Source: Motacilla alba alba (Eukaryota > Chordata > Aves > Passeriformes > Motacillidae). From it: a stretch of 64,000 nucleotides of DNA. The stretch is from contig NW_024037374.1 in the NCBI RefSeq assembly GCF_015832195.1, forward strand, positions 5,061,331 through 5,125,330, in the 5' to 3' direction. This document shows, in pieces, positions 20,091 through 31,179 of this stretch (position 1 is its first letter; the number at the start of each line of letters is the position of its first letter). The notes below the pieces were generated by a model. It was not told the origin of the DNA and made no database searches. It saw only the letters and a list, made by a program, of their open reading frames with translations. The translations under genes were made by a program, and so were the position numbers.

Positions 20091-20930
20091 GCCACAGCCC
20101 CGCAGGCTCACAATGGCCTCTTGTGCCATGAGGCCCCGCTGTGTCACACTGGCCCTCGGCTCCCTGAGGATCTGCAGTGTCCCACGGGTTGATGGCATTG
20201 TCCTTGCTGCCCCTCACATCCCCTGCCCCACAAAGAGCCCCGAGCCACCCGTGAGGGACAGGCCCTGCTGGCCCAGGCTGGGCTCAGGGCTTGGCCTTTC
20301 TGCTTCCTGCAGCCAAGCCAGGCCCTGCTCAGCATTGCAGCTCCCTGCTCACAGCCTTGGGCTCCCTGCAGTCCTGGCCTCAAGGATCTGCTCTAAGCAG
20401 TCCCTGGGGAGCCTTTGGCACTCCCTGCCCTCCCTGGGGCCCAGCCGTGCTCCAGGGGACTTGGAGTTTTGCTGCTGACTCCTTGAGCGGCTTCTTCATC
20501 CTTCTCTCAGTGCCTGAGGCTCCTGGACCCAGCCCCAAATCCACCGTGGGGCTGATTAAAGTACAGAAAGCCCTCAGGAGCTCTTGGTCTTCCTTCCATT
20601 GTCTTCAAGTCCTCAAGGCATCTGCAGAGATTTGGGTAAGTTTGTAGTTCTTTTAAGGAGAGAGATTTCAAAGCATACCTCATGGCTATTTTTTTAATCA
20701 AGGGTGCATTTTTTTTATTTTTCAGATCAGAGAAGAGGTGACAGAAGCATTTCCCAGGTGATTTTGCTGCTGAATGTCTCCTCAGGAGGTCTGGGCATGG
20801 ACAAGAATGAGCCCCTTGCAGGCTGAGCCTGTTTGGAACACCTGCTCCTCACCCCCAGCCTCACCATGTCTGACATCGCCCACCTGGGACTGACATCCCA
20901 AAACATGAAAAGCAATTATGCATCTTTCCA
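20091..20930. other. GC-rich block at the end of the A segment
   Basis: No gene is recognised. It starts with two or three minisatellite-like monomers (20100-20180). It is almost identical in units 2 (27600-28440) and 3 (47700-48540). Confidence 0.6.
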
Positions 20931-21390
20931 TATACATGGAATATAATAATTAAATTTTTTAAAATAACATTATTCTTTATTTTTATTACTTAATTTTTAT
21001 ATTTATATTTTTAAAATGATACATTTTTAGCAACCAAACATTATTTGTCATTGGTTCTACGTAACACAACTCCCTTCATTAGTTGATTGACCTGTATTGG
21101 CTATTGATTTCACTATTCTAATTATCCTATTTTTAGTACTTCTGTCATCTTCTTTATCATTTTATTTGGGAGAATGAACCAGTTTGGGGTCCAGGGAGAC
21201 ATTTCTTGGGCACATTTGGGGCAGTTTTGTGCCTGGGAAGGGAATTCAGAGAGAACTTGAGGGTCTGGAGGACATTGGGGGAGCAGAGTGGGAGCTTGGA
21301 GGAGCACTTTTTTATTCTGAGGGACAGTTCAGGGTCCGGGGGAGCCCTTGGGGGTCCAGGGGGGCCCTTGGAGGTCAGGGAGATGAATTT
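20931..21390 (-). repeat. Truncated start of segment B (inverted)
   Basis: An AT-rich stretch (20940-21180) and the run TGGGGCAGTTTTGTGCCTGG (about 21216 on) match 27135-27590 in reverse complement and 48540-49060 directly. The copy stops at about 21390, in GGAGGTCAGGGAGATGAATTTG, and turns into minisatellite. Confidence 0.75.
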
Positions 21391-23038
21391 GTTTCTGAAG
21401 TGTCACAATGGCCCCGCGCTTCCATGAGGCCCTGCACAGGGTCACAATGGCCCTTTGGTTCCGTGGGGCCCCACAGTGTCACCATGGTTTGCACAGGAAG
21501 GAAACCACAGAGCCCAAGTGTTTCAGGGGCTGATGAACTGCAGTCACCAGAGGCCAAGGCCAGGCCTGTCTGTCTGTCCTGGCAGGTTTGTCTGGGAGCA
21601 ACCCTTGGATATTGGAAATTTTGAATGTAGAATCCCAGTTTCAGCCATTTGTGCCAGGGGAGAATGCCAGTTCTTTTCCATAGAAAGGAAAGCTTGGAGT
21701 CCCTGAGTTTGGAAGGCAGGTGAGAGCTGGCCCTCAGGAGGCCCAGACCAGCCAGACCTGTCTGGAATGGCAGCTTTTGTGTAAGAGCAATCATTGGATA
21801 CAGGACTTTTGGAGGTGGAATCCAAATTTCAGCCATGGGCACCTGGAGAAGAAGGATGGTTCCTTTGCATAGGAAGGAATGGGCTGAGCTGTGGTGTTTC
21901 AGGGCAGAATAGAGGCGTCCACCAAGAGAACAAAAGACAGAGACCAAGACACTGAGACCAAGGCCAGTCAGAAGTGTCTGTCTTGGCAGCTTTTGTCTGG
22001 CAGAAACCCTTGCATATAGGAATTTTGGAGGAGAAATACCAATTTTGGCCATGGGTGCCTGTGCAGTAGGGACGGTTCTTTTCCATAGGAAAGAAAGCAC
22101 AGAGCCCCAGTGTTTGAGAGCAGGTGAGACCCAGATCTCAGGATGACAAGGAGAGCCAGACTTGTTGGTAATGGCAGCTTTTGTCTGGGAGGAATCCCTG
22201 GATATTGGGAATTTTGGAGACTCTATCCCATTTTGGCCATGGATGCTTGAATGAGAAGGGCAATTCTTTTCCATTTGAAGGAAAATCCAGAGCCCCAGTG
22301 TTTCAAGAGTACATGAGAAGAGACCCTTGACATGTCGAGGGCAGTTGGACCAGTCAGGCCAAGTCAACCAGACCTGCTCCCTGTTCCCTTGGATTCATGG
22401 GGCCCTGCAGTGTCACAGTGGTGGTGTCACTACGGATCCTTGGTTCCATGAGGCCTTGCAGTGTCACAGGGGTCTCCTTGGTGCTGCAGTGTCACAAAGG
22501 AGCCTTGCTTCCATGGGGACTCACAATGTCAGAAGGGTCTCCTTGGTTCCATGAGGCCCTGCAGAGCCCCTTGATTCAACGAGGCCTCCAAGTGTCACCA
22601 TGGCCTCCAGGATTCCATGAGGCCCCGCAATGTCCCAATGGAGTTTTAGTTCCATGGGGTCCTGCACTGTTCCATGGATCCTTAGTTCCATGGGGCCCTG
22701 TAGTGTCACAATGGACTCCTTGTTTCCATGGTGCCACACAGTGTGACATTTGCAACTTGGCCTGCAGGGACTCCATAGTGTCACAATGGCTCTCTGCTTC
22801 CATAAGGCCTGCAGTGTCACAATGGCCCCATGATTCCATAGGGCCTTGCAGTGCCACAAAACATCATTGGTTTCAATGACCCTCCCAGTGGCACTATGGT
22901 AGCTCCACAAGGCCCTGAAGAGCCACAATGGCCCTTTGGTTTCACAAGGCCTCCAAGTGTAAAAATGGCCTCCATGGTCCCATGAGGCCCTGCTGTGTCA
23001 CAATGGCCCCTTGGTTCCATGATGCCCCACAGTGTCAC
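21391..23038 (+). repeat. Spacer satellites: minisatellite, 185-bp array, minisatellite
   Basis: Order: minisatellite 21395-21490, 185-bp monomers 21490-22335, minisatellite 22385-23038. The junction part 21395-21490 closely matches 42315-42410. No gene is present, although a frame of 330 codons crosses the array on the minus strand. Confidence 0.82.
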
Positions 23039-23458
23039 TAGAGCATTCGCAGGCAACCCCCGAGGAGGGGAGAGAATGATGAGGAGGACTCCATTCTACC
23101 AGAAGGCTAATTAATTACTTTATTAAACTATAATATTCTATATTATACTACACTATATTACATTACATCTAAACTGAATCTGCCAAGCACTCAACTGCAC
23201 ACCCTGCACAGAATCCCATGACTGTCAGCCGACAGTCCCGACACACACACACACTTGGCCCTGATAGGCCAAGGAAACAAAACACCATCACTTTGGGTAA
23301 ACAATCCCCATATTGCATTCTACTGATGCACAAACACAGGCACAGCAAATGATAAGAATCTTTTTTCCTTTCTTTGAGGTTCAGAGAATGTGAATCTCAG
23401 AAATATTCTTGGGAAGAGTGGTGCCTTGCTTTTCTCTGTGAGCAGAAACGTGGGTACA
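23039..23458 (-). mobile_element. LTR-like insertion in the minisatellite, 6-bp target duplication
   Basis: A 420-bp unique stretch splits one minisatellite monomer. TGTCAC occurs on both sides (23033-23038 and 23459-23464). Read on the minus strand it begins TGTACCCACG and ends GCTCTA, with AATAAAG near 23122 and AT-rich sequence before it. The final TA instead of CA is a flaw. TGTCAC is part of the monomer, so the duplication could be partly chance. Confidence 0.65.
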
Positions 23459-24216
23459 TGTCACAATGGTATCCTTGGTTCCACGGTGTCAGAATGGACC
23501 CTTCATCCCATGGACACCCACAGTGTTCCCTGCAGTCCCCTTGATTCCACAAGGCCCTGCCATGCCACATTGGCCCTCTTGGTTCCAGTGGGTCCCAAAG
23601 TGTCAGAAGAGTCTCCATTGCTCCATGAGGCCCTGCAATGTCACTGTGCTCCCCTTGGTTCCACAGGGCCCCACAGTGGAACAATGGACTCTTGGTTCCA
23701 TGAGGTTCCTCACTCACAATGGTCTCCTTGGATCCGCAGTGGCACAGTGGCCCCTTGGCTCCATGTGGCCACGCTGTGTCACAATGGCTCATGGTTCCAT
23801 GAGGCCACACAGTTTAACAACAAACCCTTGGTTCCATGAGGCCTTGCTGGGTCACAATGGACTGCTGGTTCCATGAGCTTTCACACTGCCAACAGCAGTC
23901 TCCTTGGTTCTGCAGTGTCACCAGGGTCCCTTTGTTCCATGAGGTTCCGCAGTAGAACACGGTCACCTTGGCTCCGTGAGGTTCTGCAGTGTCACAATGG
24001 ACCCATGGTTCCTCGAGGCCTTGCTGTGCCAGAATGGCCCCTTGGTTCCAAGAGGTTTCTCAGGGTCACAATGGTCTCCTTGGATCCGCAGGATCACAAT
24101 GGACCATTGGGTCAATGTGCCAAAATGGATTTTGGTTCCATGGGGTTCTGCTGTGTCACAATGGACCCTTTGTTCCATGAGTTTGCACAGTGTCACAGCT
24201 GACTCCTTGGTTCTGT
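23459..24216 (+). repeat. 37/38-bp minisatellite array, degenerate
   Basis: About 20 degenerate monomers run up to the primer-site-like sequence of the LTR end at 24217-24234. Confidence 0.85.
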
Positions 24217-24440
24217 GAGGCCCCGCTGTCACCAAATCTCTGAGATAGGAGAATGAGGCTCCTGAACACTGATTTGCTATTTCAGAGGGTATCATTTATT
24301 CAGGCCTGAGGTCTAGTGAGGGATAACTCCTAACCTTACATGGACATGAGATTCTACCAGGGTGTTGCTCATATACAGTCACTAAATGCCAATTACAATT
24401 CACCCATTTCCATAAAACCCATCCCAAGTTCCCAGATTCA
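24217..24440 (-). mobile_element. LTR 3' part with primer site, edge of segment B
   Basis: On the minus strand: a TATAT box near 24375, AATAAATGATACCC near 24297, then the LTR end and TGGTGACAGCGGGG, which looks like a primer site (24217-24234). Minisatellite follows at once. The copy at 51694-51910 is clearly more different here than in the rest of B. Confidence 0.65.
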
Positions 24441-25860
24441 GTCCTTGTTTTCTCTGTCACTGCACCCTTGAGCCAGATGTCTTCTTCTTCTCTTCCAACC
24501 ATCCTTGCTGGGAAAGCAGCCCCTGCATGCCTTGTTCCTGTGCTGAAAGGTCTCAGGCAGGGTAAAAATGGAATGAAGCCTTTTGGTATCAGCCCAAGGC
24601 TTTGTGTGGGCAGGCAGAGGCAGGCAGGAGGCAGAGCTGTCAGCAAAGGAAGGGGCCAGCCAGGTGGGGCAGCCGGGGCATGAGGACAGCCTGCAGGGAC
24701 AGAGGCGCAGGGCAGGGACACCGTGGCACAGCCTGGGCTGCACAGGGCACAGGCATGGGCAGCAGCTGCAAGGCCCTGACAGAGCCAACCTGGGCAGCAC
24801 TTGGGCCATGGCTGCTGGCCCTGGGCCTGAGGCAGGAGCAGGAGACAAGTGACCCTTGCAGGCCTGGGGCCTCATTGCCTCCTTGGCCCTGCTCAGCAGC
24901 CTGGCAGGGGCCGCCCCATGCTCCTGCCCTTGCCATTGCACATCCCCACATGGCACTGCCCATCCCGGGAAGAGCCCTGAGCAAGGAGGGAGGGACAGCA
25001 TCTGCCTGGCCAGGGGCTGGGGCTCAGGCCTTGGCCCTTTGCATTCCTGAAACACATCCAGCTTTGCTCAGCACCACAGACACCTTGGCCTTGTTTGTGC
25101 CCAGCTCTCATCACTGCCTCCAGTGTTCTGCTCTAACTGGAACCTGGGGACACTTTCTCAGTTGTGTTCCTCAGTGGGACCCATTAAAACTTTAAGAAAC
25201 TTTGGATTTTAAATTTAACTTTAAGCTCTTGGGAAGTTTTTTGAACATACTCTCAGGGACTGAGTCTGATGTAAACAACTCCAACGCCCTGAGAGGGTCA
25301 ATAAAGTATCTTTAGTCCAGTGATGGAGAAAGATTTCAAAAAACTTGTAAGAAATACATTTTCCTATTTTAAAGGGTGTATTTTATCACATTTCCATTTA
25401 GATCAGAGGCGATTGCAGCATTCTGTGATTGATTTTGACCCAGGGCCTCTCCTCAGGAGCTCTGGCCTGCTCACAGAAGCTGTGCCTTGAGCTCTGACCC
25501 AGTGTGCACAACCTTGCTCCACATTCCCCAGCCCCATCCTGTCTGTCCTCCCTCCCCTGGCACCTGCTGTGCTTGGAGAGCTGGCTGCACTCAGGCTAAG
25601 AGGGCTTTTCCCTTGTTGTAGTTTTGAAGCAATCTGAAACTCCTGAGTTTCCCCACTGCAAACAGACACACTCCTCAGGTGTGTGCCAGCCCAAGGTGCC
25701 CCCAAAGCACTGCAGAGCTGCCCTGGGCCAGCTGCGAGGGTGGATCATCAGCCCAACCTGCACTGGGCACTGCAAGGGGCTGTGGCCATGGGCACTGCCC
25801 TGACCCCACTGCTGGGTTTGGCTGCCACGGCAACCGTGAGCCATTAAACTGTGCTTGGAA
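24441..25860. other. Segment B, GC-rich part without a gene
   Basis: CAGCC-rich sequence (24480-25130) and a copy of the dispersed repeat (25150-25330) precede a further GC-rich part. It is mirrored at 50290-51690. Frames of about 200 codons exist on both strands and are not credible as genes. Confidence 0.55.
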
Positions 25861-26200
25861 ACACTGGGCAGGACTGGGACATACTGGGGAACACTGGGAA
25901 CGCTGTGGGAGACACTGGGACAGACTGGGAGTGACACTGGGGAGGACTGGGACAACCTGGGAACACGGGGAATGGTAAGGGGGAATCCGGGTGGACTGCA
26001 AGGGTAAACACTGGGACATACTGGAAGTGATATTGGGAGTTATACTGGGGTAAACTGGGGACACTGGGAAGCCACTGGAGAAGGCTGAGGGGAACTGGAA
26101 GGGACTGGGAATGAAGTCAGGTGTATTGGCAGGGACTGGAGGGGCGCTGGCGTTGTACTGTGCTTTACCGGGGATGAACTGGGCTGTGCTGGGAGGGACT
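25861..26200. repeat. ACTGGGA periodic repeat
   Basis: The heptamer ACTGGGA and variants recur every 8-20 bases with no fixed monomer, ending near 26200. On the minus strand this gives TCCCAGT runs and a Pro/Ser/Gln-rich frame (25675-26262) that I reject as a gene. It is mirrored at 49925-50270. Confidence 0.7.
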
Positions 26201-26340
26201 GGAGGAGGGTGAATGTGCGCTTCCCGCCGCCACCGCCTCCTTTTGTTTGAGGCTCCCGCCAATCAGCGCCCGCAGCCAATCAGCGCCGGGATCAGGGCCT
26301 CGGGGGCGGGGCTTAGGCCAAGCAACAAATGTTTGGGTTC
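26201..26340. promoter_or_regulatory. CpG-rich promoter-like core with two CCAAT boxes and a GC box
   Basis: CCAAT boxes lie at 26259-26263 and 26276-26280, each followed by CAGCGCC, with GGGGGCGGGGC at 26302-26312. The first ZNF143-like motif begins five bases after 26340. The layout is that of a CpG-island promoter, possibly read in both directions. No transcript or gene start can be assigned. It is mirrored around 49812-49920. Confidence 0.6.
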
Positions 26341-26344
26341 TTGC

Positions 26345-27014
26345 ATACAACTCCCGTCATGCCCCGCGGTCCGATTGAGCACCATTGGAGCCGGGACTAC
26401 AGCGCCCGTCATGCCCCGCGCTCCACAGACCGCGCCCCCCACCCCCGGTATCCGCCCCCCATCTGTCCCGTAAGTGTCCCCCAGACCCTCCAGGATCCCG
26501 CAGTGCCCCTCAGCGCCCATTCGGGGCCTTCCAAAAGCGTCCCCGGATCCCCTGAGTGCTCCCAACCCCACAGATGCCCGGTACAGCCACTTCTGGGAAT
26601 TCATCTCCTCTCATCCTCCGCGGCCCCAGAGCCCCTCATAACACAGTCCCGCGCCTAAAACTCCTGCCGTGCCCCGCGCTCTAAAGAGCCCCGTTGGAGC
26701 TCCCCGAGCTCCCCTCAAAGAGTCCCGAACCGTTTACGTTCCCCCCGAGGACTTCAAGTCGCGGCTCGGACGCAAAAGTGTCCCCCAAGTGCCTTCCCGG
26801 ACCCCCAAACGCCGCGTTCCATCCACTTCCGGGACTACAACACCCATCATGCTCCGCGGCGCACGTCCCGCGCTATTCCAGCCGGGACTTCATCTCCCGT
26901 CACGCCCCGCGCCCCACCGAGAGCCATTGCAGCTGCGCCTCGAACTCCCGTGATGCTCCGCGGCCCCGTTCAACCGTATCACACCCGCGCCTCCAACTCC
27001 CATCACCCCCCGCG
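26345..27014 (+). promoter_or_regulatory. Cluster of about eight ZNF143/THAP11-like motifs
   Basis: Elements related to ACTACAnnTCCCnnCATGC-CCGCG occur at 26345-26368, 26396-26420, 26596-26623 (weak), 26657-26678 (weak), 26834-26858, 26887-26911, 26940-26963 and 26991-27014. The family (SBS/Staf type) is known from vertebrate CpG-island promoters, where ZNF143 and THAP11-HCFC1 bind. All lie in the same orientation, within degenerate units of about 50-80 bp that also carry AGAGCCCCGTT. Mirror copies are at about 49100-49790. Binding is inferred from motif likeness only. Confidence 0.6.
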
Positions 27015-27590
27015 CCCCAGAGAGCCCCGTTCGAGCCCCCCAAGGGCCCGCCCGGACCCCGAAGGGCCCCAAATTCCCCTCCCTGACCTCCAAGGGCCCC
27101 CCCGGACCCCCAAGTGCTCCCCCGGACCCCGAACTGTCCCTCAGCATCCCTGAGTGCCCCTCCAAGTGCCCACCCGGCTGCCCCAAGTGTCCTCCAGAGC
27201 CTCAAGTTCTCTCTGAATTCCCTCCCCAGACTCAAAACTGCCCCAAAAGGGCTCCAGAAATGTCTCCAGGGACCCCAAAGTGCACCCCCTTGATCCTGTC
27301 TGAGAAAAAGAGAAAAAGCATGACAAAAGTAACTAGAAATATTACTAATTATCAAAAAGAGGGATAGATAAATAACCAATGGAGCTTAATTAATCAGTGG
27401 AAGGAATTGTGTTATTGAGATCCAATGAACATTAATTTCCTTGGCTGCTAAAAATGTTTAGATTTGTTATAAAAATAGAAAAACTAACTAATAAAAAGCA
27501 ATCACTTTATTATAAATTAAAATATATCTAAAATAAATATTTTTTCATTAATATTACCACTAAAGAATAAATGACATGAACATTTTTGTT
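27015..27590. other. End of segment B: GC repeat then AT-rich sequence
   Basis: 27015-27300 is a CCCCCGGACCCC/CAAGTG periodic stretch. 27300-27590 is AT-rich with no gene. It joins the A segment at about 27591. It matches 20931-21390 and 48540-49060 in reverse complement. Confidence 0.6.
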
Positions 27591-30059
27591 TGTTTTGGGA
27601 TGTCAGTCCCAGGTGGGCAATGTCAGACATGGTGAGGCTGGGGGTGAGGAGCAAGGTTTCCAAAATGGGGTCAGCCTGCAAGGGGCTCATTCTTGTCCAT
27701 GCCCAGACCTCCTGAGGAGACATTCAGCATCAAGATCACTTGGGGAATGTTTCTGCCACCTCCTCTCTGAACAGGAAAATAGAAACCTATTCCCTGGATT
27801 AAAACCAAAAATCATGAGGTGCACTTTGAAATCTCCCTCCTGAGCAGAACTCCAAAGTGACTCCAATCACTGCACAAGGCCTGGAACCTTGAAGACAATG
27901 GAAGGAAGACCAAGAGCTCCTGAGGGCTTTCTGTACTTTAATCAGCCCCACGGTGGATTTGGGGCTGGCTCCAGGAGCCTCAGGCACTGAGAGAAGGATG
28001 AAGAAGCCGCTCAAGGAGTCAGCAGCAAAACTCCAAGTCCCCTGGAGCACGGCTGGGCCCCAGGGAGGGCAGGGAGTGCCAAAGGCTCCCCAGGGACTGC
28101 TGAGAGCAGATCCTTGAGGCCAGGACTGCAGGGAGCCCAAGGCTGTGAGCAGGGAGCTGCAATGCTGAGCAGGGCCTGGCTTGGCTGCAGGAAGCAGAAA
28201 GGCCAAGCCCTGAGCCCAGCCTGGGCCAGCAGGGCCTGTCCCTCACGGGTGGCTCGGGGCTCTTTGTGGGGCAGGGGATGTGAGGGGCAGCAAGGACAAT
28301 GCCATCAACCCGTGGGACACTGCAGATCCTCAGGGAACCGAGGGCCAGTGTGACACAGCGGGGCCTCATGGCACAAGAGGCCATTGTGAGCCTGCGGGGC
28401 TGTGGCACCCCAGAACACTCAAATGCTGGGGGCAACCAAAGGCTTGTTATATTTGCCCATTTTTCCCAATCAAAAAAACCAAACAAAATTAAATGTAACA
28501 GCAATTTTTTTTAAAGTAGCTTAATATATATAAAATTGAATGCACTCAAAATATTGACAATATAATTTGGCTAAAATAAGGGTTTATTTGGTTCTGATAA
28601 TAGCACATAAGCAAACAAAGCAAAACAAAACAAAAAAGCCTGGGGTACGCGCAGGGTACGGAGCGCAGGGCTTTTGGGCCCCGCCATCTCACATACAAGC
28701 TTGTCTAGCCCAAATTCCCCTTTTATGCTGTGTGTCATCACCATCTCCTCCCATTTTCAATTTGTCACACTCGTATCTCTGCCCTTATCATCACCTTCAT
28801 CACGCATGCTCCACCATCCTTTTAGGGGGTCGCACCACTCTTTGGGGTCATCTTGGAGGAAGGTCTCTCTTCTTCCTTGTGTACTTTATTTCACCTTTTG
28901 GATTACACATGCACACCAAGCTGCTATAGTATAAGCCAAAGCTAACATAATATAAGCCAATATTATGTTCCAATGTTAAAGCAATAAATCCCATATAATG
29001 AACATTTTTCTGGTGTCCAACCAAATTCTCCTCTCTTCCAGGTAAATTTAGTAATAGTTATCTCTTGCTTCTTCCTGTTCTGAACATCTGCAGGAAAAAG
29101 GGGGGGAGAACCCTTCCTCTTTCTTGGCATTACACATTTAACTGTTTTATTAATTCCAAATAGTAATTATTGTATCAATATTAATTACTATTTAAATTTT
29201 GTCAGCATGAATCACACCTATTTATCACAGACTCCTTTACTCGAGTTTGGTGCACAGGAGAAACACCAACCAGATATTCGCAAGAAGTCAGAATGAGACA
29301 AAATTTTACTGGCAAAGTACAAAAAGCCAAGGAACTTTGCAAAAGGATTTAATCCAACATCCAATCCAACATAAAGCACTTATCATAGCAGTAACTTCAT
29401 TAACTTGGCCCATTTAACCTGGAAACCTTTAAACACTTCAGTTCTTCAGGTACCCAGAAATGTTCCATAGAAAGAGCATTAGAAGGAGAGCAAAGAGAGA
29501 GTGACAGAAAGACAGAAGCTCTATAGAAATAGACACTGATATGGCTCCCAGCTGCTGGGGTTCCAGTGTCTCTGTTTGAGACACACACCCCAGGAGAAGG
29601 CAGAGTCCATACCAGGGGCTGACCTAGTTAGCTCATTTAACCTGAAAACCTTTAAATCCTTAAGGTGTTAAGTTACCCAAAAATGTTCCAGGTAAAGAGG
29701 ATTAAAAAGAGCAGAAAGCGAGAGAGACAGAAAGACAGAAGAGATATAGACAGACACACTTATTGCTACAACTGCAAGGGTTCCAGCATGGGCGTGAGTT
29801 CAAAACTCCTGAATGAACAGACAGGGTCCAGACCCTGCTCTGTGTTTTTAAGCCCCTGGGCCTTTGTGGGCCTCCCCCCAGGTGGGACTTCTGATGGCTC
29901 GGGCAATCAGGGCTGGGTCAGCGCTGTCCCCACTGTGTGACTGATTGACAGCTCATCCCAAGGTGTCTCGGGACATTGATCTCACCCAGCCTCTGACAGC
30001 GACCATGGTGACACTGGGGAACCTCATGGAACCGTGGGTGACTTGTGACCATGCGGGTC
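27591..30059. other. Unit 2 counterpart of 18438-20930
   Basis: This is the mirror copy of the GC block, AAAAC microsatellite and LTR-like sequence of unit 1. No gene is present. Confidence 0.6.
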
Positions 30060-30623
30060 TGTCCCAGATTGCAAGGCAAGATGTATTCTATTTGCCATCT
30101 GGATGGCAGTTGTCTTCTGTTCAGTGGGAAGTTTTCCTTATCTCTTCCACAAGCAATCCTTCCTCCAGGGGGACATCTGCTGATAACAGGCTATTGAATG
30201 TCACTGCATGACCCACAAGAGCTACAGCGTCCCATTGTGAGATGCTCCGCCCAGAGGCAGGAGCCCAGCATTCCTACCCGGATATCATCTTGAGTTTCTG
30301 GAAATACCACACAGCGTCTCCACAGGATTCCCAGAGGAACAGCTGCCTCTTCCACTGGATCTGCAGAGGAAGACTCCACCCTTTTCTACAGCATCCCTGC
30401 TCCAACAGAACCACACCTGCTACTCCAGGAGGACTGCAGCCACAATTCCAATGGGTCTGCCACCAACACCCTGACCCACAGGGTGTCAGGTTGTGTTCTG
30501 ACTCAGTCCGTGTTCTTTTGGTTTACTGCATTGTTTATTTTATCTTTTAATTTTTTTTCCCTAATAGAGAACTGTTATTCCTGCTCCTGTATTTTTGCCT
30601 GAGAGCCCCTAATTTCAAATTTA
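30060..30623 (+). mobile_element. ERVL-type solo LTR, truncated
   Basis: It begins TGTCCCAGATTGC like the other copies. It stops near 30623 in CTAATTTCAAATTTA, about 90 bp before the expected end, and joins minisatellite. Its right flank and target duplication are missing because of the deletion in unit 2. Confidence 0.78.
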
Positions 30624-30639
30624 GAGAAACTCATGCAAG

Positions 30640-31110
30640 CAAGGGGTCATTGTGGCAATGCAGAACCAAGGACACCATGGAGGCACCATGGAACCTCATG
30701 GAATCAAGGAGACCCTTGTGACACTCTGGTACCTCATGGAATCAGGGAGACCATTGTGACACTCTGGCGCCTCATGGAATCATGGAGACAATTGTGACAC
30801 TCTGGTGCCTCATGGAATCATGCCAATCACTGTAAAACTCAGAACCCCTATGAAACCAAGGGTCAAGGATGAAACTATGGGGCCATAGAACCAAGGAGCC
30901 ATTGTGACACAGTGAGGCTGCATGGAGCCGAGGGGATCTTGTGAGATTTCAAGACCTTCTAGAAGCAAGGGGCCATTGTGACTCTACAGAAGCAAGGAGA
31001 ATATTGTGACAAGGAGAACACTGTCACGCTACAGGGACTCATGGAACCAAGGAGTCCATTGTGACACTGTGGGGCCCCATGGAACCAAGGGGACAGGGAA
31101 CAGGTCTTGA
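30640..31110 (-). repeat. 37/38-bp minisatellite array
   Basis: Mirror of 16655-17255 with fewer of the uniform 38-bp monomers (three or four). Confidence 0.85.
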
Positions 31111-31179
31111 CTGTTTGACAGGCTTGGCCTTCTGGGGGCCACCTGACAGGTCCAGCTGACCTTGGCATGTTGAGGACCA

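Larger units (their letters stand above)
6597..21390 (+). repeat. Duplication unit 1 (direct orientation)
   Basis: This is the left arm of a large inverted repeat with 27135-41187. Matching landmarks in mirror order are the CR1 end, class I LTR and gag head, receptor gene, 185-bp array, minisatellite, ERVL-type LTR and the GC block at 20090-20640. Inside the receptor gene the coordinate sum is constant (47750). It rises by about 747 between the receptor and 18557 because unit 2 lacks about 700 bp. The last ~460 bp (20931-21390) are the beginning of segment B in inverted orientation. The copy is then cut off and joined to minisatellite sequence. Confidence 0.85.

Noticed and set aside
21375..22367. 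Open frame of 330 codons on the minus strand
   Set aside because: It crosses 185-bp satellite monomers; the product is repeated satellite translation with no family likeness.
23033..23464. TGTCAC pair as firm proof of a target duplication
   Set aside because: TGTCAC is part of every minisatellite monomer, so it is listed only as supporting evidence for the LTR-like insert.
24438..25055. Cys/Pro-rich frame of 205 codons, also at 51069-51686
   Set aside because: Overlapping long frames occur on both strands. Conservation is explained by recent duplication.
25675..26262. Pro/Ser/Gln-rich frame of 195 codons, kept at 49862-50449
   Set aside because: It is a translation of the TCCCAGT periodic repeat. 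The two copies are near-identical at the DNA level, so the open frame carries no sign of selection.
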